Below are positions 1 through 8,833 of a DNA stretch of 64,000 bases, piece after piece. The position numbers and the translations under genes are program-made. The stretch's first letter is position 1, and every line of letters begins with the position of its first letter. The stretch comes from Claveliimonas ammoniilytica. GTDB taxonomy: Bacteria; Bacillota; Clostridia; Lachnospirales; Lachnospiraceae. The notes under the pieces were generated by a model, which was not told where the DNA came from, did no database searches, and worked only from the letters and a program-made list of their open reading frames with translations. The DNA is taken from contig NZ_JAOQJV010000004.1 in NCBI RefSeq assembly GCF_025567415.1, forward strand, positions 135,910 to 199,909, written 5' to 3'.

Positions 1-2698
1 TATCTATAACTTCTTCTTTTCCGACAATCTGCTCTACAATTTTTCGAGTTCTTTTCAAAATCCATGTATTACCGCAAATTCCATGACAAAGAATCCAGCT
101 TTCACGTCTTCCATATCCCCGCAGCTTCTGATATGATCGAACAATATCTCTTTCCAGTATTTTTCTTATCTCTTCGTTTTGTATTTTTTCATAGCAATAT
201 ACCCTAGATAAAAGAATTCCACCAGCTCCATGGCACCATGACACTGAATCAATTGTATTCTCCATTGTACCACCTCGTACATCACGCCAATTTCCTAATC
301 TTTCATCATATAATGAATTTTCATAATTTAATATTTTGTGGCATAAAAGATTATATTTTTCTTTTCCTGTATACTGCAATAGTGAGGCGACCGGCAATAT
401 AAATCCACTATTCCCATGTGCCATACCTGTAAAAGGTGGATATTCACTTTCTACAATCCATCCTATTCCTTGTTCCATCTCTATTGCATTATCCTCTAAT
501 AACACAACTGCTTCTTCTGCATATGACAGATATATATGATCACCAGTCAACTCATATAAGTTTATTAATGCCAGTGCTCCTCCTGCATTTCCGTTTAATA
601 AGTCACATTTTTGATCATATTTTAGCATTTTTCTCACAACCATAGCATGTTTTTTTGCATACCATAGATATTCTCTTTCCCCTCGTTTGCACAAAAGACA
701 ATACGTATACAATACTGAGCCTTCGCCATCATATAATCCTGTATTTCTTACATTCCCGCTACCGAGATTCTCATACATATAGTCAGTATATTTCCACAAC
801 ATGTTTCGAAGCGTGTCATAATACTCATAAAATTTCTGTTTATTTTTCTTTTGCATCTCATACATAATTAGAAGCATTCCAGACAATCCATCATACAGAT
901 ACATATTCATCGGTTGAATGTCCCATGTCGGTTTACCAAATGAAAACATTTGTACTGTAAACCAGCTAACCTCTGTATGTTTATCATTCCACACCGCGTA
1001 ACCCTGAAGCCTCTTGGATAATTCTTCAATTATTTTCTGTATATATTTTTGATTCTTTACGTCATGATTTTTGATACAATCCACCTCGTAATAACTATTT
1101 TCTACATTCCCTCTGTTCTCCACCGTTAATCTCATTGAATATTGGATAAATTCACATTGTTTTTCTAAATCCGCCTCACCTAACTTATCCAGTTTCTCAT
1201 AGACAAGATCTAATGGAGTTTTTTCAAAGTAATTTTCTATTCTCTCTCCATCTGCTGAAACTAATGCTGTATCATTTAATAAATAACTAAAATATGGAAT
1301 ATCACCTCTCCATAACGCTTTTTCTTCCACTTTGAGAATTTCTTTTCGTTCACAATTTCTTCCGTTTTTGATTTGACTTAAAAATTTCTCTCTTTTGCTT
1401 CTATTCAGCAATAAGCTTGGATGATACGAAGCTGACACCAACATGCTATATCTCTGTGTATCTTGAAGTAAATATCGACTCTGCAAATATTTAAGTTTTT
1501 GCATTTTTTTTGCAAACTCGTTCTTTTTTCTTAAAGCATACTTATATGCAAGACTAAATCCTTCTTTCATATTTTCTATATACTGTATCGGTGCAACAAA
1601 TTCTCCTCTTAATAAAGCTAAGTTGTGTGTTCGTTTGCTGCGGGGATGTATATAACCAATCTTCATATCTGAAGTATATGGATCCATAACCACAGGTACT
1701 TGTATTGGATATTTTTGATTCTCCGTACCATTAATTCCACTGGCATTAATTCCTTTTCCTTTTTGATTAAAATGATAAAATGGCAATATTCCTGTATACA
1801 ACACTGAATTTGACAATTGATAGCAAATCTCTTGAAAAGCCGTTTCACGCTTTTGATTGTATTGGATATTTACCAATGTTTCTAAATCCACAAAAACAGG
1901 ATATTCTCCATGAGCTATCAAATTTTCAGAATGAAGATCTTTTGTTCCTAATAAGTATACTAAAAATAACTGTATTCCTAATCTTTTATAATATTGTTGT
2001 AACTCCCATTCCTGCACGCAATTTTCATAAGAAACTACTTCACACCAGCTATAGTTTTCACGACTTATAATTGAATATTGATATTGTTCTATTCCGATAC
2101 CTTCTGAAATCCACCGTAATAAAGTCATATATTCCATTTCATTTTCCATAGAATGGGGTTTGTATATTATTTTCTTTCCATTATCTAATTCAATTACAAA
2201 TACTTGCTTTCCGCAATTGTGAAAATCTGAGTCACTACTGCAGATATCTTCTATACGCCACACAGTATCATCCTTTATTGCCTTTTGAAGCTGAAGGATG
2301 TCTTTCTTAAAATGCATAATTATTTCTATGTAACAATCTCTTGCCATTTCTAATCTAGCTTCTATACATTCAAATAACACTGGATACTTCTTTTTCATAT
2401 ATGTGATGAATTCTGCTTTTCCTACTATAGCTTTACAAAACACTTTATATTGTTCTTCTGCATTTCCATTTCCTAACAAACCTTTTTCTTTACATATATG
2501 CATTTCGACAATCAAAGTCCTAACCGCGATTCCCTGTAAACACATCTTGGCATATTGTCTAAATCTTTCAATTACCCGATCAGATGTATATTCTCTATAA
2601 CACTCTATTTTCTCATTTAATTGATCCATTGTTTTTCTTAAAAAAAATCTATAAAATTCATCAAACAATATTTCTTCTTTCTCTATATTTTTTCTCAT
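1..2698 (-). CDS. lanM: Class II lanthipeptide synthetase LanM (C-terminus cut by window edge)
   Basis: A reading frame of about 899 codons is open from an ATG at 2698 to the window edge. LanM enzymes dehydrate Ser/Thr in a precursor peptide and then form (methyl)lanthionine rings. The N-terminal dehydratase (DUF4135 type) shows the kinase-like motif LHSENLIAHGEYPVFVDLET near residues 253-272. The C-terminal LanC-like cyclase shows GMAHGNSGF near residue 758, SWCHGAGGI near 822 and LCHGICGN near 871. These supply the expected zinc ligands Cys, Cys and His. Roughly 50-150 residues are probably missing. The start is supported by an AGAGGA box about 10 bases upstream and by an in-frame stop just before it. 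It follows the precursor gene at 2776-2925. The region is clearly more AT-rich than the housekeeping genes to its right, which suggests transfer. The assignment is from motifs read directly. Confidence 0.95.
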   Translation of the reverse strand, partial: MRKNIEKEEILFDEFYRFFLRKTMDQLNEKIECYREYTSDRVIERFRQYAKMCLQGIAVRTLIVEMHICKEKGLLGNGNAEEQYKVFCKAIVGKAEFITYMKKKYPVLFECIEARLEMARDCYIEIIMHFKKDILQLQKAIKDDTVWRIEDICSSDSDFHNCGKQVFVIELDNGKKIIYKPHSMENEMEYMTLLRWISEGIGIEQYQYSIISRENYSWCEVVSYENCVQEWELQQYYKRLGIQLFLVYLLGTKDLHSENLIAHGEYPVFVDLETLVNIQYNQKRETAFQEICYQLSNSVLYTGILPFYHFNQKGKGINASGINGTENQKYPIQVPVVMDPYTSDMKIGYIHPRSKRTHNLALLRGEFVAPIQYIENMKEGFSLAYKYALRKKNEFAKKMQKLKYLQSRYLLQDTQRYSMLVSASYHPSLLLNRSKREKFLSQIKNGRNCERKEILKVEEKALWRGDIPYFSYLLNDTALVSADGERIENYFEKTPLDLVYEKLDKLGEADLEKQCEFIQYSMRLTVENRGNVENSYYEVDCIKNHDVKNQKYIQKIIEELSKRLQGYAVWNDKHTEVSWFTVQMFSFGKPTWDIQPMNMYLYDGLSGMLLIMYEMQKKNKQKFYEYYDTLRNMLWKYTDYMYENLGSGNVRNTGLYDGEGSVLYTYCLLCKRGEREYLWYAKKHAMVVRKMLKYDQKCDLLNGNAGGALALINLYELTGDHIYLSYAEEAVVLLEDNAIEMEQGIGWIVESEYPPFTGMAHGNSGFILPVASLLQYTGKEKYNLLCHKILNYENSLYDERLGNWRDVRGGTMENTIDSVSWCHGAGGILLSRVYCYEKIQNEEIRKILERDIVRSYQKLRGYGRRESWILCHGICGNTWILKRTRKIVEQIVGKEEVID

Positions 2699-2746
2699 TT
2701 CTTTTCTTATCCTCTTAATTCCATATTAAGCGTTTTATATAACAAA

Positions 2747-2769
2747 AGCGGAATGTTTCTCATTCCGCT
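2747..2769 (-). terminator. Hairpin between lanA and lanM, likely attenuator
   Basis: Perfect 9-bp arms (AGCGGAATG and CATTCCGCT) flank a 5-base loop, followed on the minus strand by TTTTGTTAT. It lies between the precursor stop and the lanM start. The short, interrupted U-tract fits partial termination that keeps precursor mRNA in excess of synthetase mRNA, a common arrangement in lantibiotic operons (inference). Confidence 0.6.
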
Positions 2770-2775
2770 CATTCC

Positions 2776-2925
2776 CTAACAACATATGATTGTCAAAAAT
2801 CCCGAACAATTGCCTGACTGTGTAGCATACACAACTACTTGTTCCGCTTCATCCATTAGCATATTATATTCCTGTAGTTCTTTTAAAATATCACCGCCAT
2901 AGTTCATCATTTCTTGCTCCTTCAT
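2776..2925 (-). CDS. lanA: Lanthipeptide precursor (LanA), 49 residues
   Basis: A small ORF begins MKEQEMMNYGGDILKELQEY and ends SGNCSGFLTIICC. It has a near-perfect Shine-Dalgarno (GGAGGG) at good spacing, and that site overlaps the end of the upstream kinase gene. The N-terminal 30 residues are charged and helical, as expected for a leader. The C-terminal part carries Thr35, Ser37, Ser41, Thr45 and Cys40, Cys48, Cys49, so up to three thioether rings are possible. The terminal CC resembles lacticin 481-group peptides. No GG, GA or AG double-glycine-type site sits before the putative core; the only GG is at residues 10-11. The cleavage point is therefore uncertain. Position between a two-component system and lanM makes it the natural LanM substrate. 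The peptide was recognised by position and composition, not by matching a known lantibiotic. Confidence 0.88.
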   Translation of the reverse strand: MKEQEMMNYGGDILKELQEYNMLMDEAEQVVVYATQSGNCSGFLTIICC

Positions 2926-2937
2926 TTTCTCCCTCCT

Positions 2938-4254
2938 TCATATATTATCAAAAAAACTGACCATTACACAATATCGATCTTCTAAGGTCTCCTGAACCAG
3001 TTCCCCGTCATGACGATCCACGATTCGTTCTACGCTTTTCATTCCATATCCATGCACAGACGAATTTGCCGCACCGCTGATTAGTCTTTTTTTCAAAAAT
3101 AACGGTCGTTTCACAACATTATTACTGATTTTTATTAAAGTCATATCCATCCGCTTTTTTATTTCAACACGTATCCAGTTGCCTTGTTCATCTGCTTCTT
3201 CACAGTTCTCAATCGCATGATCAATCAGATTTCCAAACAGTATGCTTTGTTCTGCTTCTGTCAGACCACCGATCGTCACCATCTCCGTTTCTATATCAAA
3301 ACGTATTCCTTTTTCTTCCGCTTTTTGTTTCTTCTGTGTCAATATAAAATCAAGAAAGTAATTTCCGGTCCATACTACACCTTTCACCTCAAGATATTCC
3401 TGATCAAGTTCATTCAAATAATCTTCTATTCGCTGCCATTCCCCCTTTCGAACCATCATACGCAGCCCCAGCAGGTGATGTCTTATATCATGTACTGCAC
3501 GCCAGCTATTTTCTGTACTCTCTAACAAAGCTTGGTATCTTTGTTCCAAAATACTATCATGTAATTCCAGTATCTTCTGGTCTTTTGCCATAAGGCGATT
3601 TTTCAGGAAGATGAGCACGATTATTGTAATAATCGCCAATACAACAAGGAGCGAAAAGCCACTATCCAACCCGTTCATGGATATTTCTCCTATAGCCATT
3701 TCAACCAGTTTTTTCTGATACCTAAGTATCAAAAGAGATATAATCATGTCAATCAACACAAAATATCCTGTATACTCTTCATTAATCTTCCACTTATATT
3801 TTATGATCAATATCGCTAACCATATAAGAATTATTCGTGATAATGTAAAGATAACAATTTGTTCCAAAGATACTGCATTCAAAAAAACTCTTGGCAAAAA
3901 CTTCTCTCCCAACAATGTCATACTAAAAAAAGCTATTATGAAATCCAACAATGTAAGCACTCCATAATACAGCCAAACATAGCTGAATATAAACAAATAT
4001 CCTTTTTTCCTTATGACAAATATAACAAGACAAAATAAAATGACCTCCACCAGGAACATAGTTCTCGAAAAGAACCATAAACGCCTGTTTGCAGTCAGTA
4101 AAACAGAAATAAACAGAGAACTCACTACTAGAATACCTTTATAACATCTGTTCATCTTTTTTCTGTCAAAAATGGTATATAACATCAAATAATAGCCTGT
4201 TATAACTTCCACCAAAGAAACTACGAACAACAGGATAAAACATACACTCCCCAC
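2938..4254 (-). CDS. AgrC-like sensor histidine kinase (GHKL family)
   Basis: A 438-residue membrane sensor kinase. About six hydrophobic segments fill residues 1-215, followed by a coiled linker. The dimerisation/phospho-acceptor segment is AVHDIRHHLLG with His near 255, and a GHKL ATPase domain carries the G-box GYGMKSVERI near the C-terminus. This is the architecture of peptide-pheromone sensors such as AgrC. The N-box reads NLIDHAIENC, where family members usually have a second Asn in place of the His. The gene lies 2 bases from its regulator gene, and its stop codon abuts the lanA ribosome binding site. It probably senses the mature lanthipeptide or another peptide and phosphorylates the LytTR regulator (inference from operon position). 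Confidence 0.9.
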   Translation of the reverse strand: MGSVCFILLFVVSLVEVITGYYLMLYTIFDRKKMNRCYKGILVVSSLFISVLLTANRRLWFFSRTMFLVEVILFCLVIFVIRKKGYLFIFSYVWLYYGVLTLLDFIIAFFSMTLLGEKFLPRVFLNAVSLEQIVIFTLSRIILIWLAILIIKYKWKINEEYTGYFVLIDMIISLLILRYQKKLVEMAIGEISMNGLDSGFSLLVVLAIITIIVLIFLKNRLMAKDQKILELHDSILEQRYQALLESTENSWRAVHDIRHHLLGLRMMVRKGEWQRIEDYLNELDQEYLEVKGVVWTGNYFLDFILTQKKQKAEEKGIRFDIETEMVTIGGLTEAEQSILFGNLIDHAIENCEEADEQGNWIRVEIKKRMDMTLIKISNNVVKRPLFLKKRLISGAANSSVHGYGMKSVERIVDRHDGELVQETLEDRYCVMVSFFDNI

Positions 4255-4256
4255 AG

Positions 4257-4970
4257 CTATCGCTCCTCCCAGTATTTCCGAATATTTTCTTTTACTTTTT
4301 TGATCCTTGCATGACTTGCTTCAACAGCATCTCCATTGCTCAGATAAATCACATTATCCCTGACTTTCATAATATGCCTTAAATTAACCACACTGCTCCT
4401 ATCGACTATTACAAATTCATCACTCATTAATTTTTCCAAAACATTCTCAATACTGATTCGTTCACGTACTTCACCTTTCACGGTAAAAAAGCTCGTATAC
4501 TTTGTTCCTTTCGCTTTTTGTATATAGATAATATCATCCTGACACATTTTCACTCTCTGTGTCTCCGAACCTATATAGCAATACTTTATCGAATGATTCC
4601 GCACAATCTCAATCAGTCTCTCCATTATTTCCGGCAGTCTTTCTTCAACATCCTCTTTTAGAATATACTGGTATGCTTCCATACGATAGCTTTCAATTGC
4701 ATATTCCACATAAGCCGTAAGAAAAATAATATAAATATTCGGATCACGATCGCGCGCTTTTTTGCCCATTTCAATACCGTTTATCTCCGGCATATCCACA
4801 TCAGAAATCAAAATCTGGTATCTGATTGTTTCAAATGCCACTAGGAAATCCTCCGCTTTCTCATACGTGTCTATATGTACATCTTTGAATTCCCCCGACA
4901 GATTTAACAAAATTCCACGGATATTTTCCAAGACGCTTTTCTCATTATCCACTATTGCGATATTTATCAA
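4257..4970 (-). CDS. LytTR-family response regulator (AgrA-like)
   Basis: The receiver domain starts INIAIVDNEKS and has the phospho-acceptor Asp in ILISDVDMPEING near residue 57. It is followed by a LytTR DNA-binding domain with the conserved strand FVIVDRSSVVNLRHI. The start chosen is TTG at 4970, preceded by GGAGGG at ideal spacing. An ATG further upstream at 5024 would add 18 residues that do not belong to a receiver domain and has no better ribosome site. It is the first gene of the lan operon, upstream of the kinase. It probably activates its own promoter and the lanA-lanM genes (inference). Confidence 0.92.
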   Translation of the reverse strand: MINIAIVDNEKSVLENIRGILLNLSGEFKDVHIDTYEKAEDFLVAFETIRYQILISDVDMPEINGIEMGKKARDRDPNIYIIFLTAYVEYAIESYRMEAYQYILKEDVEERLPEIMERLIEIVRNHSIKYCYIGSETQRVKMCQDDIIYIQKAKGTKYTSFFTVKGEVRERISIENVLEKLMSDEFVIVDRSSVVNLRHIMKVRDNVIYLSNGDAVEASHARIKKVKENIRKYWEER

Positions 4971-5047
4971 TATTCTCCCTCCATACAAATGTATACTGCT
5001 TGCCATTCTGATATAATAATACAATAAAAGGAGATTTTTTGTTACAA

Positions 5048-5076
5048 ATTATAACATAATTTTATCATCGCTTCGA
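5048..5076 (-). promoter_or_regulatory. Extended -10 promoter of the lan operon
   Basis: The minus strand carries TGTTATAAT (extended -10, TATAAT at 5048-5053) with a poor -35 (TCGAAG at 5071-5076). A consensus -10 with a weak -35 is typical of activator-dependent promoters. Two direct copies of CAGAAAATAT lie upstream at 5096-5105 and 5113-5122 (17 bases apart) and could be activator sites. The rest of 4971-5313 holds only this promoter and the queA terminator. Confidence 0.6.
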
Positions 5077-5249
5077 AATATTGACCATGAATTATATATT
5101 TTCTGCCCATGAATATTTTCTGGCAGACAAATTCCCAAAACATAAATCATCATCAAAAAATAATCTTCGTAAGTATCAAAAAACACATTCCAAGATTGTA
5201 TGCGATTGTCAAGGTCCTGATCCAACTCAAACTTTTACTCATCGCAATA

Positions 5250-5295
5250 CAAAAAAATCTGCCACTTCACGATTTCTCAATCGTAAAGCAACAGA
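5250..5295 (-). terminator. Rho-independent terminator of pheST-queA
   Basis: On the minus strand, 18-base arms (ATCTGTTGCTTTACGATT against AATCGTGAAGTGGCAGAT, with G-U pairs) flank GAGA and are followed by seven T. It is located 20-60 bases downstream of queA, so it isolates that operon from the lan locus. Confidence 0.85.
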
Positions 5296-5313
5296 TCCTT
5301 TTCTGTTTATATT

Positions 5314-6339
5314 CTACTTTATAAACATCGCATCCCCAAAGGAGAAGAATCGATATCTCTTCTGGATTGCTTCCTGATATGCATTCAGCACATGCTCTCT
5401 GCCTGCCAGTGCGGATACCAGCATGATCAGTGTAGACTCCGGCAGATGGAAATTCGTGATCAGTGCATCCAGAATCTTGAACTTGTATCCCGGATAAATG
5501 AAGATCTCTGTCCATCCGCTGCATTCTCTGAGGCGTCCGTTCTCATCTGCTGCTGACTCTACGGTTCTGCAGCTTGTGGTTCCCACGCAGATCACGCGTC
5601 CGCCATTGTCCTTGGCACGGTTAATCTTCTCAGCCGCTTCGGCATCAATATGGTAAAATTCTGAATGCATGTGATGCTCCAGAATGTCATCTACCTTAAC
5701 CGGGCGGAAGGTTCCAAGTCCTACATGCAGTGTAACTCTGGCAATATCTATACCTTTTTCCTCGATCTGCTTCAGCAGTTCCGGTGTAAAATGCAGTCCC
5801 GCTGTCGGTGCAGCCGCAGATCCGGTATGCTTGGCATATACGGTCTGGTAACGATTCTTGTCCTCAAGCTGATGCGTGATATACGGCGGTAATGGCATCT
5901 GTCCGAGCTGATCCAGAATCTCCTCAAAGATTCCTTCGTACTCAAACTTGATCAGGCGGTTGCCTTCCTCTACGACATCGATGACTTCACCAACCAGCAG
6001 ACCTTCGCCGAACACGATCCGTGTGCCTGGTCTTGCTTTCTTGCCAGGTTTTACCAGCGTCTCCCACACATTGTTCTCTTTACGCTTCAGCAGAAGCACT
6101 TCAATCTTGGCTCCGGTTCCCTCACGGGCACCGATCAGTCTGGCCGGAATTACCTTGGTGTCATTGATCACCAGACAGTCTCCCGGGTTCAGATAATCCA
6201 CGATTTCTTTAAAAATGTGATGAGAGGTCTCGCCAGTCTCTTTATCTAACACCAGGAGCCTGGAGCTGGAGCGGTCCTCCAGCGGATCCTGTGCGATCAA
6301 TTCTTCCGGCAAATCAAAATAAAAATCCTGTCGTTTCAT
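5314..6339 (-). CDS. queA: tRNA preQ1(34) S-adenosylmethionine ribosyltransferase-isomerase
   Basis: QueA transfers and isomerises the ribosyl part of SAM onto preQ1 at the wobble position of tRNAs with a GUN anticodon, giving epoxyqueuosine. The 341-residue protein has the full family length. It starts MKRQDFYFDLPEELIAQDPL and contains HVGLGTFRPVKVDDI and LITNFHLPESTLIMLVSALAG, both characteristic of QueA. It starts 19 bases after the pheT stop and is therefore co-transcribed with pheST. It is followed by a strong terminator. Confidence 0.97.
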   Translation of the reverse strand: MKRQDFYFDLPEELIAQDPLEDRSSSRLLVLDKETGETSHHIFKEIVDYLNPGDCLVINDTKVIPARLIGAREGTGAKIEVLLLKRKENNVWETLVKPGKKARPGTRIVFGEGLLVGEVIDVVEEGNRLIKFEYEGIFEEILDQLGQMPLPPYITHQLEDKNRYQTVYAKHTGSAAAPTAGLHFTPELLKQIEEKGIDIARVTLHVGLGTFRPVKVDDILEHHMHSEFYHIDAEAAEKINRAKDNGGRVICVGTTSCRTVESAADENGRLRECSGWTEIFIYPGYKFKILDALITNFHLPESTLIMLVSALAGREHVLNAYQEAIQKRYRFFSFGDAMFIK

Positions 6340-6358
6340 ATTATCTTATCTCTCCGTT

Positions 6359-8779
6359 CTATTTACGAAGCTCAATTCCCATTGCTTCCAGACCAGCAAG
6401 AATCTTATCCATTGCTTTAGATATATCTGACTCTTCCAGTGTTCTGTCTTTTGCACGGAATGTAATAGAGTAAGCTACAGACTTGAATCCCGGTTTGATC
6501 TGAGCTCCTTCGTACAGGTCAAACAGTGAGTAGCTCTCCAGATGAGCTCCGCCATTTTTCTCAATTACTTCTTCAATCTGTCCTACCATGATGTTCTTCG
6601 GCACTACCATACTAAGGTCACGGTTTACAGCCGGGAACTTGGCAATTCCCTCGTACTTACGGTCAAATGTAGCACGCGCTACGATCTCCGGCATATCAAT
6701 TACTGCGATGTATGCTCTCTCTCCGATTCCGTAGATATCTGCAACGTCCGGATGTACTTCTCCCAGATATCCGACTACGGTTCCATCGTAAATGATATTA
6801 GCCTGACGTCCCGGATGCAGGAATGTCTTGCCTGCGTTTGGATCGTAAGTCTCTTTCCCTCGCAGTCCGATCTTGTCAAAGAACTCTTCTACGACACCCT
6901 TCATGCTGAAGAAATCGCCTTCTCCGTACATACCCAGAGTGAACTGCATACGCTCATCCGGAAGTTCTGTCAATGGAAGTGCCTTTGGCAGATATACATT
7001 TCCAAGTTCGTATAATTTTACATTTTTATTTCTACGGTTGTAGTTGGTAGCAAGTGATGTCAGCATACCGTTCAGGGATGTCGTTCTCATCACGCTGTAA
7101 TCCTCACCCAGCGGGTTACGGATCTCAATTGCCTGACGAAGCTTGGAATCCTCCGGCAGTAATAATTTATCAAATACCTTCGGGCTCTCGAAGGAGTATG
7201 ACATACCCTGGCTGAATCCGCAGAATTCTGCGATATTTCTTGCCACCTCTTCAATACGCAGCTTGTAAGACAGTTTACCTGTCGTAGCTTCTCCGCTTGG
7301 AAGTGTGGTCGGAATATTGTCATATCCGAAGAATCTTGCCACTTCCTCTGCCACGTCTGCCAGACGGTGGATATCCTGACGGAAGGTCGGAGCTACGATC
7401 TCATTCGTAGTCTCATCATATTCCAGTTCTACTAACTTCAGATAGCCAAGCATCTGTTCTTTCGTCAGATCTGTTCCGAGAAGTGCATTGATCTTCTCTG
7501 CGTCAAATGTAACTCTTGACGGCTCTCTCTTCTCCGCATAGACGTCTACCATTCCGCCTACAACTTCTCCGGCACCCATTTCTTCTACTAACTGGCATGC
7601 GCGGTCGATGGCTGCCTGTGCATTTTCCGGATCCAGACCTTTCTCGAATTTTCCGGATGCATCGGTACGAAGTCCGATCTTCTTAGCTGATTTACGGATG
7701 TTGGTTCCGTTGAAGCATGCAGCTTCGAACAGCATTGTCTTAACATTATCTGTAATCATAGAGTTCTCGCCACCCATGATACCTGCTACACCGATCGATT
7801 TTTCGCCATCACAGATCATCAGTACAGAGCTGTCCATCTCTCTTTCCTGTCCATCCAGAGTTACGAATTTCTCACCATCTTCTGCACGGCGCACTACGAT
7901 CTCGCGGCCTGCGATCGTATCCAGATCATACGCATGCATCGGCTGTCCATATTCTTCCATTACATAGTTGGTAATATCTACCAGATTGTTAATCGGGCGG
8001 ATTCCAACAGATGCCAGTCTTCTCTGCATCCACTCCGGTGACGGTCCGATCTTAATATTTTTTACAACTCTTGCTGTATATCTCGGGCAGAGTTCCTGAT
8101 CCTTGACTGTAACCTTTACATAGTCATTGACATCCTCGTCATTGCCAGTCGGTGTTACAACCGGCGGATGGAATTCCTTGCGGAATGTAGCTGCTGCTTC
8201 TCTTGCAATACCGATCACGCTGTAGCAGTCTACACGGTTGGATGTAATCTCATATTCAAATACCACATCATCCAGTCCCAGCGCGCTGATCGCACTGCTT
8301 CCTACTTCTACATCTTTCTGGAAAATGTAGATACCGTATTCTGGTGCCTCCGGGTACATATCACGGTTAGATCCCAATTCTTCGATGGAACACATCATAC
8401 CGTTACTCGGCACACCGCGAAGCTTGCCTTTCTTAATCTTGATGCCGCCGGCAACGCGCTGTCCAGGCTCGTGACCTCCGGCTACACGTCCGCCGTCCAG
8501 AACAACCGGCACTTTGTCTCCTTCTTTTACATTCGGAGCACCTGTAACGATCTGAATCGTCTCAGTTCCGATATTTACCTGACAAATGATCAGTTTATCT
8601 GCATCCGGATGCTTCTCAATCTTGTCGATCTGACCTACTACGATGCGGTCCAGATCTGCATCCATTTTTTCAAATCCTTCTACTTTTGTACCGGAAAGTG
8701 TCATCGCATCGGTATATTCCTGCGCTGTCACATCCAGATCCGGCACATATGCTTTTATCCATGATAATGAAGTATCCAT
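6359..8779 (-). CDS. pheT: Phenylalanine--tRNA ligase beta subunit
   Basis: 806 residues, the usual bacterial PheT length. The N-terminal tRNA-binding (EMAP-like) domain covers about residues 40-150 (VGQIDKIEKHPDADKL). The B3/B4 editing region and B5 domain follow, then the catalytic-like core (FFGYDNIPTTLP, MRTTSLNGML). The C-terminal anticodon-binding FDX-ACB domain ends near residue 800. It works as an (alpha-beta)2 tetramer with PheS, charging tRNA-Phe. It lies 54 bases downstream of pheS and 19 bases upstream of queA, all under the T-box leader. Confidence 0.98.
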   Translation of the reverse strand: MDTSLSWIKAYVPDLDVTAQEYTDAMTLSGTKVEGFEKMDADLDRIVVGQIDKIEKHPDADKLIICQVNIGTETIQIVTGAPNVKEGDKVPVVLDGGRVAGGHEPGQRVAGGIKIKKGKLRGVPSNGMMCSIEELGSNRDMYPEAPEYGIYIFQKDVEVGSSAISALGLDDVVFEYEITSNRVDCYSVIGIAREAAATFRKEFHPPVVTPTGNDEDVNDYVKVTVKDQELCPRYTARVVKNIKIGPSPEWMQRRLASVGIRPINNLVDITNYVMEEYGQPMHAYDLDTIAGREIVVRRAEDGEKFVTLDGQEREMDSSVLMICDGEKSIGVAGIMGGENSMITDNVKTMLFEAACFNGTNIRKSAKKIGLRTDASGKFEKGLDPENAQAAIDRACQLVEEMGAGEVVGGMVDVYAEKREPSRVTFDAEKINALLGTDLTKEQMLGYLKLVELEYDETTNEIVAPTFRQDIHRLADVAEEVARFFGYDNIPTTLPSGEATTGKLSYKLRIEEVARNIAEFCGFSQGMSYSFESPKVFDKLLLPEDSKLRQAIEIRNPLGEDYSVMRTTSLNGMLTSLATNYNRRNKNVKLYELGNVYLPKALPLTELPDERMQFTLGMYGEGDFFSMKGVVEEFFDKIGLRGKETYDPNAGKTFLHPGRQANIIYDGTVVGYLGEVHPDVADIYGIGERAYIAVIDMPEIVARATFDRKYEGIAKFPAVNRDLSMVVPKNIMVGQIEEVIEKNGGAHLESYSLFDLYEGAQIKPGFKSVAYSITFRAKDRTLEESDISKAMDKILAGLEAMGIELRK

Positions 8780-8833
8780 TATAATCTCCTTTCAATGTAA
8801 CACTTATTCGTGCTTCCTTCTGTTGTGTGCTCA

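Noticed and set aside
5150..5245. 29-codon ORF upstream of the regulator as an AgrD-like signal peptide gene
   Set aside because: It has no ribosome site, lies above the promoter and next to the queA terminator, and no AgrB gene is present.
6542..8764. Long plus-strand ORFs opposite pheT
   Set aside because: They mirror codon bias of pheT on the other strand; no ribosome sites and no family features. Many similar antisense frames elsewhere were dropped for the same reason.
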